Positions 34,721 to 47,893 of a stretch of DNA of 64,000 bases are shown piece after piece. The notes under the pieces are model-generated. The model was not told where the DNA came from. It ran no database searches and worked only from the letters and a program-made list of their open reading frames with translations. How positions within the stretch are numbered: position 1 is the stretch's first letter; each line of letters starts with the position of its first letter. Position numbers and translations under genes: made by a program. Source of the stretch: Excoecaria cochinchinensis (Eukaryota; Streptophyta; Magnoliopsida; Malpighiales; Euphorbiaceae); contig CANTUQ010000058.1 in the NCBI GenBank assembly GCA_947683425.1, forward strand, positions 14,199,501-14,263,500. The letters run 5' to 3'.

Positions 34721-35910
34721 ATACTCGAGACTTCTCTTCGAAAGTACCTTGGTTAAAATTTATAGTTGAGTTTTAATTTAAACATTTCATTCTTTTTTCA
34801 AAGCTGCATTGCATCGCATTATAGCCTTAGATCTATGCTAGTTTGGTCCCTTTATTAGCCTTGGTGCGTTCCCAAAGCACAACCCTACGTTCACTCAATG
34901 TAGGGAAGTGTTAAGGATAATCACCAGCTCAAGCCTTGTACCATCATGGTATATCAAATGGTGACCCGATCGATCGTTATGCTCGTGATGAGCTAGACCC
35001 GTCGGCAGAGACCATGCTTGGGTGGACCTAAAATGTCACCTTCGACCAAAGCCCATGTAATGGCAATAGATACTTCCTCTAGGTGGAATGAACCATAATA
35101 CCTTGCTTGCTATATGGATCATTATGTATTGGACAGACCCAGATAATTTGATTGGTCACCTAATCAAAGGCTTTCATGCTCCGATAGGCCCATGTCAATT
35201 TATTCGGACTGCCTAAATACACAATGGTCAAAATCCATGTGTATGCACATTAGTTAAGAGAGGTTATGCTGCCGATTTTCCGCCGTGAACCATACGCGTC
35301 TATCGGGTCCCCGGTTGACCCATGGGCTAATCCCACCTAGGACAGAGACTACACGACCTCGTGTGTGGGAGTAATAAGGTTGGAAAGATCTATCTGCTTG
35401 CATGTGGATGTAAATATCGCCTAACATACGATCATGCATCACATGTGTCGTTCATGCATGCCAAAATGTAATTTTATTTCTTGTAAATACACTTTATGTG
35501 TGTACATTGCGTCCGATGCATATGGCTTTTATAAGTACATTATCATTCTGTGTATCACATGTATCATTGTAATTTCTTGACCTTTCAGTACAATCATGCA
35601 TTACATGCCATTTATGCACATAAAAGCATACGCATATAAAAGCATACGCATTTTAGGGTGTGTACATTCTATCCTGCATATACAATATTTCACATGTACG
35701 TTTCATCATGCATATAAATTTTTTTCCACGCATTGCACATATCATTCTAACCCCTTTACATTTCAGCCATCATAGGTACGAATTAGTGGTCTAGGGGTCC
35801 AGACGGCCGACTGGTACCCATTCTACGAGTCGATAGAGCGAGTCACATATTGGGGTTCAGAGTCGCTTTCAGATAGCATAGAATCCTCGCCGTCAGAGTT
35901 ATCATTAGAT
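34721..35910 (+). other. E3 untranslated leader
   Basis: 1.2 kb between the primer site and gag with no long ORF. E4 keeps a clearly related leader at about 40960-41990, suggesting packaging or regulatory signals. Many short ACATG/CATGC words near 35430-35720. Confidence 0.6.
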
Positions 35911-38641
35911 ATGGCCAACCAAGATGCCACCCGGGCTATGGTCATTGAAGAAATGGACCGAAGGGCCCAAGAAATGGAGCATAGATTTGAGGAGTTTGAA
36001 CGTAGGATAATGGCGATGATGGGTAACTTAACTGCTGCTCTAGCACAGCCAGCTGGCCAACAACCTGCCGCTCCTGTTGGAGGATAAGTCGAACAGATTC
36101 CTATCAGAGAAGCACCTCCAGCGGCAGTTGTAGAACTGCCCCCTGCTGTGGATCCTAAGGTTCTTGCAAATGTTGAGCCTAGAAGAATAGGGGAACACAG
36201 GCCTGAGGAGGACTTTGTAGAGGACGTGCACGAAGAATCCATGTTGGTAAAAGCTAGACCTCCTAAAGAAGATGCTGCTCTAAAGAAGATAGAGGAGAGG
36301 GTTGAGGCCATAGCCCATTTATTATCTGCAGGAAAGGGGATAAGTCTGGAAGAGAGGGATTTGGAAGACGATGAGATGCTTCCTCAGAAGTTTAAGATGC
36401 CCGACCTGCCTAAATTTGATGGCACGTTAGACCCATCGGCCCATATTAAGCAGTATACGCTTGTGATGAAGGGGACTATGCTTACCAAAAGACAGAAGGT
36501 GGAATATTTCTGTCTCAGTCTGACTGGACCTGCCATAGACTGGTACCATGGTTTAGATAGGAGGGCAAGAGAAGATTGGGACCTGCTAACTGAGGAGTTT
36601 CTTAAACAATATGATTGTAGCACCCGAATGGAGGTCACTTTGAAAGATTTAGAGCTACTTCAACAGAGGTCCAATGAATCATTCCACGAGTATCTTACTC
36701 AATGGAGAAATCGGGTGATGGAAATGAGAAGGAAGCCGGATACCCCAGACCAAATTCGGCTATTCATTCAAAATGCGAGTCCGTATCTAAGAGAGGGATT
36801 AAAGATAAAGGGGCTCCGAGATTGGAAATCTTTAAAGGATATAGCTATAGAAGCAGAGGGGGAGTATTTGGCAAAGAAGGCAAGCCAAGAGAGTTTTGCC
36901 AAGAAGAATTTCGGCAACCAATCAGGGAATAGATCAGCCGGTGCTGGGAGTAGTAGTGGTAATAAGAGTGGCAACGGCAGGACAGCTGAGGTCTCAGCCA
37001 CGGAATCTAATCAAAGCCAAAGATACTATTCAAATTTGGGCTGACCCCTGTCTTGGGTTCTGGAAAAGCTAGTCAAGGAAGGGCAGCTAAAACCTTTAGA
37101 GCCGAGGCCAGCTAAAAACCATGGTCAACCAGGGCATAGAGGGGATCAGTTTTGTGCTTATCACCAACACACAGGGCATCTGACTGACTTCTGTAGAACT
37201 TTGAGAAATAAAATCCAAGACCTCATTGACAATAAGCAGATTACAGATCCAGAAAAGAGAGAGAAGAGGAAAAAGTCTAGTAATCATGCAGTTCCTCCGC
37301 CAGTGTATATGATCGGGTCTAGCTTGCCCGAATGGTATGTGTTGCAAGATCTATATGGTAATCAGTATGTCGCTATCACCCGTAAAACGAGTAAAGAAGG
37401 AGTTCCCGTGGCGATGATAGACTGTTGGTCCACTAATGAGAGTGGAGATGAAAGTGACGAAAGTTAAGAACTTGCGAATCCTTAGAATTCAGAAGATGAG
37501 GAAAAGAAAAAGGTTGGGGCAGTGACTAGAAGTGGCAGAGTAGTTCCGGAGGTGGAAAGGCCTCAAGATTCAGTGCCTACACATGCTGAAAAGGAGCATG
37601 AGGAAAATGGGCTGGTGAAACAGTTGAAGAAGACAGCAGCTCAGATATCCATTTAGGACTTGTTGAGATAATCCCCATCACATAGGCAGAAGTTAGTAGA
37701 GGCCTTATGTGAGTCCACCGTGGCCACCACTATCTCACCATCTGAGCTATTGGAACTGGTTAAAGGAGGTTCAGGGGAAAATCTAGTTTATTCGGATGCG
37801 GATTTACCTGAGGAAGGCTGTAAGCACAATCGCCCGTTGTACATCAGAGCACAGATTAATGACAAGCACACCGCTTGTGTGATGGTTGATGACGGTTCTT
37901 CGATAAATGTATGTCCTTTGGTCGCACTCCCGGCTTTTAGGTTGAATAAAGACATGCTGAGCGGGTCTGATTTAACCATTACAGCTTATGATAACTCGCG
38001 TAGACAGGCCTCGGGGACTTTTAAAGCTATGGTTAAAACTGGGCCCATTGAAACGGAAGCGGAGTTCGTGGTCTTATCAATCCCGGCCAACTTCTTAGCT
38101 TTACTTGGAAGGCCTTGGTTTCACAAATTGGGGGGAGTGCCATCCACCCTTCATCAGATGATTAAAATACCGCATGAGGGAGAAGTGGTAACTATCAGAG
38201 CTGCTAGAGAAAATCAGGTTTCCACACTAGAAATCTATAAACAGCCTTTCAACGGTTTCCATGTGTCGATGATTGACAAAGAAGATGGTTTAGAGGGTAG
38301 TTCCCAAGTGGTAAATATGATGAAAAGAATGCACTTTATTCCAGGAGCTGGTTTAGGTAAGAACTCACAAGGGCCACAGTCTCCTATCACAACAAGGGGT
38401 CAAAAGGACCGAAAAGGCCTAGGCTATAAAGGTGCGAGTGTTAAAGGGAAAGAGGAGTCAGCAGGTATCCCTCATATTCTGAAAAGTTTTGTGCCAGCAG
38501 CACCTTTTTGTGCTTATTGTGGAGAGGCTAAGCCCCAGTTTGTCAGTAGGCGAATTGTCCCAGGCCTTGAAATTTTTAATGATGTGTTTGATTGGACCGA
38601 TGGGACCATCAAGGCAGTTGAAGATTTCTGGGATGAAGAGG

Positions 38642-39624
38642 TGTAGACACCGGGTCCCGAGTCCGGCATAAAATAAAAATTGTGATTTTTTTTATCCTTG
38701 ATTATTCCCTCCGAAAAAAATGAAAAAATAATATATGTAATAATATATAAATATGTGTATGTGTAAAATTAATTAGTTAATGTTGTTAGTTAATTAATTA
38801 GTCAATATTATTGTATTAATTAAAATGCATGTAAAATTAAAGATTAATTAGTTAATTAATTAGTTAAAATGTAGAATGTTTAATTAATTAGATAAATTAT
38901 AAATTAAGTTGATTAATTATATTAATATGTAATGTTTAATTATATTATGTGTTGGTTTAATTAAATTAGTATGTGTGTGTATTAATTTGAATTAAGTGAG
39001 ATTAATTAACAAAAGAAGAAAAGGAGGGAAATTGAGGAAATGACTATTGTGCCCTTAACCCTAGTTTGAGGGTGTATAAAAAGATCAAAAGAAAAGAAAA
39101 GAGAAAGGGAGGGGCTCGGCAGATCAAAGAGAGAAGAGCAAGAAAAGAAAAGAAAAAAAGAAAGAGAAGAGAGAAAGAAAAAGAAAAGAAAAGAGAGAGA
39201 GGGAGGAGGCGAGGGCTCCGCCGGCCAACCACCGCCGCCTACGGCGGCACGCGCCCCACCATCGGAATCGCCACCGCCGGACGAAGCTCCAGGTGTCCAC
39301 CGATCCTCCGTTGGTGGCCGGCATCCGGCGCGTGAGGGAGAAGAAACCAGGGCGATCCTTCGCGTTTTCCGGCGACGGTAGGCGACTTTCCGGCGCATGA
39401 AGCCGCCCGCTCCTCCTCCGGTGACCTGAGCTCCGATCTCGTGGTGGAGGTGACACTCACCCATCCTCCGGCGACCCTCCGGCGAGGTAAATCCCCTTCT
39501 CCCTATTTTATATTATTATTTATTTATTATTATTATTATTAATATTTATTTAATTTCTGAATTATTAATATTATTATTATTATTATTATTATATTTATTT
39601 ATTTAATTTCAGATTTATTATTGA

Positions 39625-39664
<40 letters not shown>

Positions 39665-39744
39665 TTATTTGATTATTGTTGTTATTATTATTATTATTAT
39701 TATTATTTAATTTCTGTTTTTATTATATTTATTTATTTAATTTC

Positions 39745-39786
<42 letters not shown>

Positions 39787-39877
39787 TTATTTAATTTCGA
39801 ATTTATTATTATTATTATTATTATTATTATGTGTATTTATTTAATTTCTGTTTATTAATATTATTAATTAATATTAA

Positions 39878-39923
<46 letters not shown>

Positions 39924-40939
39924 GTCATTATATGATAATTGTTAATTATTTGTTTATTATTAAAGTTATTATTGATTGTGAATATTATTTGATGATTGTT
40001 GTTTAATTATTATTTATTTATTTTAGTATTTGCTAATTCATGATGATTTTATGTTAATTTTATTATTGTTAATATATTGATAATTGATTTGTGATTATTT
40101 AATTTTATGCATTATTATTATTATTATTATCATTATTGATTGTTGTTAGAATTTAGTTATTTATTTATGTATTCATTTATTTATTTAGAAATATGTAATT
40201 ATTATTTTATGTATTTGTGGTCTGTAATAATAAAATGATTTTTGACCGTGCTTAAAAGAACCACCACACAAATGTTTTCTACTAAATAGAATGTTTGCTA
40301 AATAAAACTTGGACCAATGTCCTAGTTTTACCCAATAAAATTATCACATGAAAATGGTTTTCCATAATAAACACATGCGGGGACCAAAGTCCTCAAAATA
40401 AATGAATAACCCGTTTTATGCATGTATAGCACATTTATAAATGGGAGTTGTATTCCGCTCCCAAATATTATTGTAAATTTATTTTACGCTTTAATGCTAT
40501 TTTATTTTATGCTCTTGAATGAATAAATTGTGCTTTAACCAAACTTGCATTGTGTGGAGAGAGAGCGAACTAATAAATTCAAAACTCAATCGTAAACTTA
40601 AGCAAGGTACGAATAAATGAGAAGTTCCGAACCCTACTCTGGTCTTTGGGCTCAAGAGGCTAGAGGTTATCCTCCAAGACACCTCTTGTGTCACGAGACT
40701 TAGACGTTAATCCTAGGCCTCATGGCCCAATATGGATAACATGCGCAAGTCTTAGGCTCTCCGAGGCGAGAGAAACTTTCCCAATGTTCTATTGGGTGGC
40801 GACTCCATGAAACCTCTTTGTTGCCCAACATAGACGCACTTGCGATTTATCGCAAGCTGTTGACGGACCCGCAATTGCCCCGATCGCCCACGTGCGGGCG
40901 GTCCGGACGGGCGGCCGCGGGGACCCGGCGCGCGTCACA
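38642..40939 (+). repeat. E4 5' LTR
   Basis: 2298 bp. An AT-rich start is followed by a purine-rich block (39085-39205), a GC-rich CCGGCG block (39208-39487) ending GCGAG-GTAAAT, a long (ATT)n region (39510-39925) and a 3' half resembling E3 LTRs, ending GCGCGTCACA. Confidence 0.92.
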
Positions 40940-40960
40940 GTGGCGACTCCACTGGGGACG
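40940..40960 (+). promoter_or_regulatory. E4 primer-binding site
   Basis: GTGGCGACTCCACTGGGGA directly after the 5' LTR, shared with E3. Confidence 0.8.
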
Positions 40961-41984
40961 TATTTGAGACTTCGATTCGAAAGTACCTTGATTAAAATTT
41001 ACAATTGAGCTTTAGTTTATAAAATTTGCTTTCTCTCAAAATTGCATTGCATCGCATTAGAGCTTTAGAATATGCTAGTTTGGTCCCTTTATCAGCCCCG
41101 GTGCGTTCCTGAAGCACCTCCTCATTTTTACTCAATTTGGGGAAGTGTTAAGGATAATCACCAGCCCAAGTCTCGTACCATCATGGTATATAAAATGGTG
41201 ACCCGATCGGTCGTTATGCTCGTGATGAGCTAGACCCGTCGGCAGGGATCATGCTTGGGTAGCCCCAAAGTAACACCACCTTTTGACCAAAGCTCATGTA
41301 ATGGCAATAGAAATCTCCCCTAGGTGACATGTACCATAATATCGTGCTTGCTAATTGGGCCGTCATATATTGAACAAAATCAATTGAATCAGATGATTTT
41401 CATCAAAAGCTTTCATGCCTCGATGGGCTTATCTTGATTTAATCGAATTGTTTAAATATATAATGGCCAACCATCCATGCGCATGTGCTTTAAAGTAAAG
41501 AGTTGTTATGCTGCCGGCTTCTCACCGTGCACTATACGCGTCCATTGGGTTCCCTGTTAACCCTTGGATAAAGCCCACCTAGGAAAGAGACCGCACGACC
41601 TCGTGTGTGGGAGAAATAAGGTCGGAAGGTTCTACCTGCTTGCATGTGGCTGTGAATGCTGCATAACATGCACATACATCACATGTCATTCATGTCAAAA
41701 AAAAATCAATCAAAAATAAAAAATATATAAAATATAAAAAAAAAATATAAAAAAAATACATTTCATATTGTGTATATATCCTTTTGCCTGCATATTATTT
41801 TTCACATACATATACAATCACGTGTATATTTTCATGCATTGCATCGCATAATTACAATTTATTGATTTTTTTTAACTCCATCCGCATAATTCACGATCAT
41901 GCATTGTATATTATCATACACGCATCATACTAACAATTTAAATTTTTAGTCATCATAGATTCTTTCAAATGGATTAGAGGTCCC

Positions 41985-42620
41985 GACGGTCGATTAGTAA
42001 GGCCAAACTCGCCCTTTGGATTGTTGGAATTAGTGCTTGATTGGGATCACGAGCCACTCTCAGCATCTAGTACCTCATCCTCATGATTCACGACTACCTA
42101 CTATTTCACAACCATCTGTTGACCCGCAACAACAAATAGTCCATGTTGGGGGCAAGCTGAACCACCTGCTGGTGGAGAGGCTCTTTTTTGGCAATGCTAC
42201 TGTCAACCTGTCAATGAGCATAGAGCTGCGACACTTATTGAGCCAAGAAGGGCAAGAGTTCATAATCCCGAGGAGGATTTTGTGGTAGAAGATGAGATTG
42301 AGGACATAGCAACCCACCAACGCTGGCCTGTTAGCGGATCAATGCTAAATTCTGATGGACTGAAATCAAGATCTGATCAACAATAAAGAAATTGCTGACC
42401 CAGAGAAGAAGGGGAAATAAAAGCTGATGACAGATGAAAAATATTTTTGTGTATTTGTATATTATTTCTAATGATTTCATTTTTTATGATCATGATACCT
42501 TCATTCATTTTGACATTAATTCAATTAATACTACTGCATTTAATCTTGGAACTTTGGAAATCCAAAGAAAATCTTGATGGCATCTGATATAACTCTTGAA
42601 GAGAGAGAGATTCAGAGAGA
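41985..42620 (+). pseudogene. E4 remnants of gag and pre-RT sequence
   Basis: Short stretches align in order with E3. About 42110-42300 matches the start of gag (GAGGAGGATTTTGTGG resembles E3 near 36205), about 42370-42420 matches the segment after the zinc motif, and about 42470-42610 matches E3 near 48190-48360 (upstream of RT). The intervening coding DNA is deleted and no usable ORF remains. This shows E4 descends from an E3-like autonomous element by internal deletion. Confidence 0.65.
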
Positions 42621-44360
42621 AAAATAAGAAAGAAGAAACTAGTTGCAATTAGGAGATTTGATAAAAACTCACTAAGAGCACTAGAACCTTTCTGATTACC
42701 CGTCGAAGCGATCTCTGGATAAGACAGAACCTGGAAAATGATTTAGGCATCATTCTTTGTATAGCTCTCTAAATGACTATTTCCTACCCTTGTTCTACAA
42801 TCGCTTGCTAGCCCATTGAGCCTTTATGCAGGTATGCTGAATGCGTACCAATTTTGTTGTTACACACATTAAAACTATCCCCTCGCCTAAAATGATTTTG
42901 GCTTCCCCTTAGAAGAGTGGCCGCTCTAAAACTGATGGATGTACATTTGAACAATTCTTTGGACTATTAAAAATTACCTCGATAAGAGTAAGTTCAGACT
43001 TTGAAAAGAGGGTTTAGTCATGCACGAAAGGCATGAGCTCAAAAAAAAAATAAAAAATAAGCGAAAGCAAAAAGAAGAAAAAGAAAAAGAAAAGCGAAAA
43101 ATTCAAAAAAAAAAAAGAAAGAAAAAGAAGCAAAGAAAAGAAAAAAAAAAGAATAATAAAAAAGAGAGCTCAAAATGGTAACCAATTGACTAGTTTCAAT
43201 GATTACCCTTTTTGTTCTGATCTTAAGGAGCTAGAATATTATCGAGTCCAAATTCAAGAATACTTTTGAGCCGAGAACGGTTCATCCATCAGTCGAGAAA
43301 ATATCGCGGCCATTCTTCTCTAGCGACCTGATCTTTCTTTGACAGCCATCTACCCAAACCTGACATTACAACCAAAGTAAGACCTTTTGATTCTGGGTTC
43401 AGTTTTATCCAATTAGCGGAGATGACCTTCTAGTAAGGTTCGGTACGTAAGAAGAGGCCTATGGTGTTTCTTGAGCTTCAAGCGAGAAGCCATGAGTGCA
43501 TTCATGCATTCAAGTTAAGTCTTGTCTCCGACGTTGCTTCTAGAATTCGCATTCAAAAAAATAAAATGAGAGCAGAGAGAAAATATTCAATCACGAGAAT
43601 CAAAAAAAGAGCAGATTGATAACAGGAGTTTGATGCTTTCAAGATCCATCCCGAGATTGGATGAGGTTTTGTATCTTGAGATTAATGCCAAATAATGATT
43701 ATATATTATGAAATCAAATTGAAATATGTGCATTTATGCAATGGTATTGATGTAACCAGAATAGTTCATCTGATGTACAAAAAAAAAAGAAAAAAGAAAA
43801 AAGAAAAAAAAAAGAAAAAAGGCCGTTAGAGATGGAAATCGTAATTGACGCTCTAAGCAAAAGTTAGGCCAAAGGACAGGGTGAAAACCTGAAAATAGGC
43901 AGTCTGTCCTAAAATAAAAAAAAGAAGCCGCTGGATTGGGTTGGGTCCATTCCAGGCAAAAATAAGGCACAGGGTCATGTGAAAATCCGAAAGGACGCAT
44001 ATCCCGCCATGAAAAGCTAGTGTGAAAATCCATAAGGGACGCACTACCTTAAAATAATGACTACAGGTTTCAGATGAGAACCTCATGATCCCCAAAGAGC
44101 ATGAAATTCAAAGGCAATTCCAGAAGGCACTGATCTTACTGCAAATTGCAATCAAATCGGTTGTCGCCTCCAAATCCACTTAGATGAATTTTTATACTGC
44201 ATTGCTGCATACACATGCATCTCACGTACATACTCACAATTTTTTATGTATATCTACCTTTCTAAGTCTTGCAGAAAAAGGGACTCGATGCGGACACCGG
44301 CAGAAACCGAGTGACGACATCATTCCAAACATCAATCCAAATATCAATTGACACAATCAA
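42621..44360 (+). other. E4 non-coding internal region
   Basis: No ORF of note. It has an A-rich stretch (43036-43165), and 43800-44050 matches the E3 3' region near 52320-52640 (repeated GTGAAAACC/GTGAAAATCC words). Confidence 0.6.
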
Positions 44361-44454
44361 CCCAAGACCTCTCAGGGGCAGATCTCAACCCAAGACCTCT
44401 CAGGGGGCAACCGCTTCTCAAAGGGCTCATAGACAGCACCACTTCATCATCCAA

Positions 44455-44756
44455 TCGAAGGGTTAGCACGATGGCGGCACTACCACTCTGAGGAGGGTTA
44501 GCACGACCACGGCACTACCACTTCATCGAAACGGAGGGTTAGCACGATGGCGGCACTACACTCCGAGGAGGGTTAGCACGACCACGGCACTACCACTTCA
44601 TCGAAACGGAGGGTTAGCACGATGGCGGCACTACCACTCCGAGGAGGGTTAGCACGACCACGGCACTACCACTTCACCAAACGGAGGGTTAGCACGATGG
44701 CGGCACTACCACTCTGAGGAGGGTTAGCACGACCACGGCACTACCACTTCAATCAA
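44455..44756. repeat. E4 tandem array A (GGGTTAGCACGA units)
   Basis: Alternating copies of a unit with GGAGGGTTAGCACGATGGCG and one with GGGTTAGCACGACCACGGC, each followed by GCACTACCACT; composite period about 70-90 bp. Degenerate copies return at 45348-45470. Confidence 0.85.
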
Positions 44757-45340
44757 ATCCAAGACCTCTCAGGGGGCAGTTCTCAACCAAAGACCTCTCA
44801 GGGGGCAGTTCTCAATCCAAGACCTCTCAGGGGCACAATCAACCAAAGACCTCTCAGGGGGCACACAATCAAATCCAAGACCTCTCAGGGGGCAGATCTC
44901 AACCAAGACCTCTCAGGGGGCACATAATCAAATCCAAGACCTCTCAGGAGGCAGTTCTCAACCAAAGACCTCTCAGGGGGCAGTTCTCAATCCAAGACCT
45001 CTCAGGGGGCACAATCAACCAAAGACCTCTCAGGGGGCACACAATCAAATCCAAGACCTCTCAGGGGGCAGATCTCAACCAAAGACCTCTCAGGGGGCAC
45101 ATAATCAAATCCAAGACCTCTCAGGGGGCAGTTCTCAACCAAAGACCTCTCAGGGGCAGTTCTCAATCCAAAACCTCTCAGGGGGCACAATCAACCAAAG
45201 ACCTCTCAGGGGGCACACAATCAAATCCAAGACCTCTCAGGGGGCAGATCTCAACCAAAGACCTCTCAGGGGCACATAATCAAATCCAAGACCTCTCAGG
45301 GGGCAGATCTCAACCAAAGACCTCTCAGGGGGCGCCAATC
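44751..45340. repeat. E4 tandem array B with 176-bp higher-order repeat
   Basis: Twenty copies (22 counting two at about 44360-44410) of a 25-32-bp unit with core AGACCTCTCAGGGGGCA. Successive units differ by their spacers in a fixed order of six. This six-unit block starts at 44751, 44926, 45103 and partially at 45279, so the period is 175-177 bp. See findings. Confidence 0.9.
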
Positions 45341-45585
45341 AACAGAAGGGTTAGTACGACGTCGGCACACGGCCACGGCACTACCACTTCAAATAAACAG
45401 AACGGCTAGCACGATGACGGCAACTACCACTCTATGGAGGGTTAGCACGATCACGGCACTGCGCTTCTGTAATCACAACAACAGCATTTAATTCAAGAAG
45501 GTTTCCGCCGCAGGTATGGAATCCTCTCTCTCTCCCACTTTGAATTTTGGCTCACCTAGGTGTCTATGCACTAGCTTCTCCAAAA

Positions 45586-45596
45586 TTGGGGGCAAC
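45586..45596 (+). promoter_or_regulatory. E4 polypurine tract
   Basis: TTGGGGGCAAC directly before the 3' LTR start TGTAGACACC. Confidence 0.75.
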
Positions 45597-46575
45597 TGTA
45601 GACACCGGGTCCCGAGTCCGGCATAAAATGAAATTGTGATTTTTTTTATCCTTGATTATTCCCTCCGAAAAAAATGAAAAAATAATATATGTGATAATAT
45701 ATAAATATGTGCATGTGTAAAATTAATTAGTTAATGTTGTTAGTTAATTAATTAGTCAATATTATTGTATTAATTAAAATGCATGTAAAATTAAAGATTA
45801 ATTAGTTAATTAATTAGTTAAAATGTAGAATGTTTAATTAATTAGATAAATTATAAATTAAGTTGATTAATTATATTAATATGTAATGTTTAATTATATT
45901 ATGTGTTGGTTTAATTAAATTAGTATGTGTGTGTATTAATTTGAATTAAGTGAGATTAATTAACAAAAGAAGAAAAGGAGGGAAATTGAGGAAATGACTA
46001 TTGTGCCCTTAACCCTAGTTTGAGGGTGTATAAAAAGATCAAAAGAAAGAAAAGAGAAAGGGAGGGGCTCGCAGATCAAAGAGAGAAGAGCAAGAAAAGA
46101 AAAGAAAAAAGAAAGAGAAGAGAGAAGAAAAAGAAAAGAAAAGAGAGAGAGAGAGGGAGGAGGCGAGGGCTCCGCCGGCCAACCACCGCCGCCTACGGCG
46201 GCACGCGCCCCACCATCGGAATCGCCACCGCCGGACGAAGCTCCAGGTGTCCACCGATCCTCCGTTGGTGGCCGGCATCCGGCGCGTGAGGGAGAAGAAA
46301 CCAGGGCGATCCTTCGCGTTTTCCGGCGACGGTAGGCGACTTTCCGGCGCGTGAAGCCGCCCGCTCCTCCTCCGGTGACCTGAGCTCCGATCTCGTGGTG
46401 GAGGTGACACTCACCCATCCTCCGGCGACCCTCCGGCGAGGTAAATCCCCTTCTCCCTATTTTATATTATTATTTATTTATTATTATTATTATTAATATT
46501 TATTTAATTTCTGAATTATTAATATTGTTATTATTATTATTATATTTATTTATTTAATTTCTGATTTATTATTGA

Positions 46576-46612
<37 letters not shown>

Positions 46613-46813
46613 TTATTTGATTATTGTTGTTATTATTATTATTATTATTATTATTTAATTTCTGTTTTTATTATATTTATTTATTTAATTTCTGTTATTA
46701 TTATTATTATTATTATATATATTTATTTAATTTCGAATTTATTATTATTATTATTATTATTATTATGTGTATTTATTTAATTTCTGTTTATTAATATTAT
46801 TAATTAATATTAA

Positions 46814-46883
<70 letters not shown>

Positions 46884-47893
46884 GTCATTATATGATAATT
46901 GTTAATTATTTGTTTATTATTAAAGTTATTATTGATTGTGAATATTATTTGATGATTGTTGTTTAATTATTATTTATTTATTTTAGTATTTGCTAATTCA
47001 TGATGATTTTATGTTAATTTTATTATTGTTAATATATTGATAATTGATTTGTGATTATTTAATTTTATGCATTATTATTATTATCATTATTGATTGTTGT
47101 TAGAATTTAGTTATTTATTTATGTATTCATTTATTTATTTAGAAATATGTAATTATTATTTTATGTATTTGTGGTCTGTAATAATAAAATGATTTTTGAC
47201 CGTGCTTAAAAGAACCACCACACAAATGTTTTCTACTAAATAGAATGTTTGCTAAATAAAACTTGGACCAATGTCCTAGTTTTACCCAATAAAATTATCA
47301 CATGAAAATGGTTTTCCATAATAAACACATGCGGGGACCAAAGTCCTCAAAATAAATGAATAACCCGTTTTATGCATGTATAGCACATTTATAAATGGGA
47401 GTTGTATTCCGCTTCCAAATATTATTGTAAATTTATTTTACGCTTTAATGCTATTTTATTTTATGCTCTTGAATGAATAAATTGTGCTTTAACCAAACTT
47501 GCATTGTGTGGAGAGAGAGCGAACTAATAAATTCAAAACTCAATCGTAAACTTAAGCAAGGTACGAATAAATGAGAAGTTCCGAACCCTACTCTGGTCTT
47601 TGGGCTCAAGAGGCTAGAGGTTATCCTCCAAGACACCTCTTGTGTCACGAGACTTAGACGTTAATCCTAGGCCTCATGGCCCAATATGGATAACATGCGC
47701 AAGTCTTAGGCTCTCCGAGGCGAGAGAAACTTTCCCAATGTTCTATTGGGTGGCGACTCCATGAAACCTCTTTGTTGCCCAACATAGACGCACTTGCGAT
47801 TTATCGCAAGCTGTTGACGGACCCGCAATTGCCCCGATCGCCCACGTGCGGGCGGTCCGGACGGGCGGCCGCGGGGACCCGGCGCGCGTCACA
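45597..47893 (+). repeat. E4 3' LTR
   Basis: 2297 bp, almost identical to the 5' copy. The main differences are ATT-repeat lengths. Confidence 0.92.

Larger units (their letters stand above)
38642..47893 (+). mobile_element. E4: young non-autonomous LTR element inside E3
   Basis: 9.25 kb with LTRs at 38642-40939 and 45597-47893. Flanked by a perfect 5-bp duplication AGAGG (38637-38641 and 47894-47898) inside the E3 pol frame. It has the E3-type primer site and leader but only scraps of gag and pre-RT sequence; no protease, RT, RNase H or integrase. By eye its LTRs differ by about eight substitutions in 2.3 kb plus microsatellite length changes, so it inserted recently. It must have used enzymes supplied in trans. 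Confidence 0.92.

Noticed and set aside
36148..36150. GTG start for E3 gag
   Set aside because: The same frame goes back to ATG 35911 through one nonsense codon (36085); plants do not normally start at GTG.
39006..39464. 152-codon minus-strand ORF, repeated at 45960-46418
   Set aside because: Lies in the E4 LTR, made of the purine-rich and CCGGCG blocks; duplicated only because LTRs are duplicated.
39676..39858. Ile/Tyr-rich ORF
   Set aside because: Translated ATT microsatellite.
44751..45340. Regularly spaced repeats resembling a CRISPR array
   Set aside because: Spacers are themselves repeated in a fixed order of six, the repeats are inside a plant retrotransposon and no cas gene exists; it is a higher-order tandem repeat.
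47772..47893. Apparent start of an RT-containing ORF in the E4 LTR
   Set aside because: The frame runs by chance from the LTR into the interrupted E3 pol; the real upstream exon of this frame ends at 38641.
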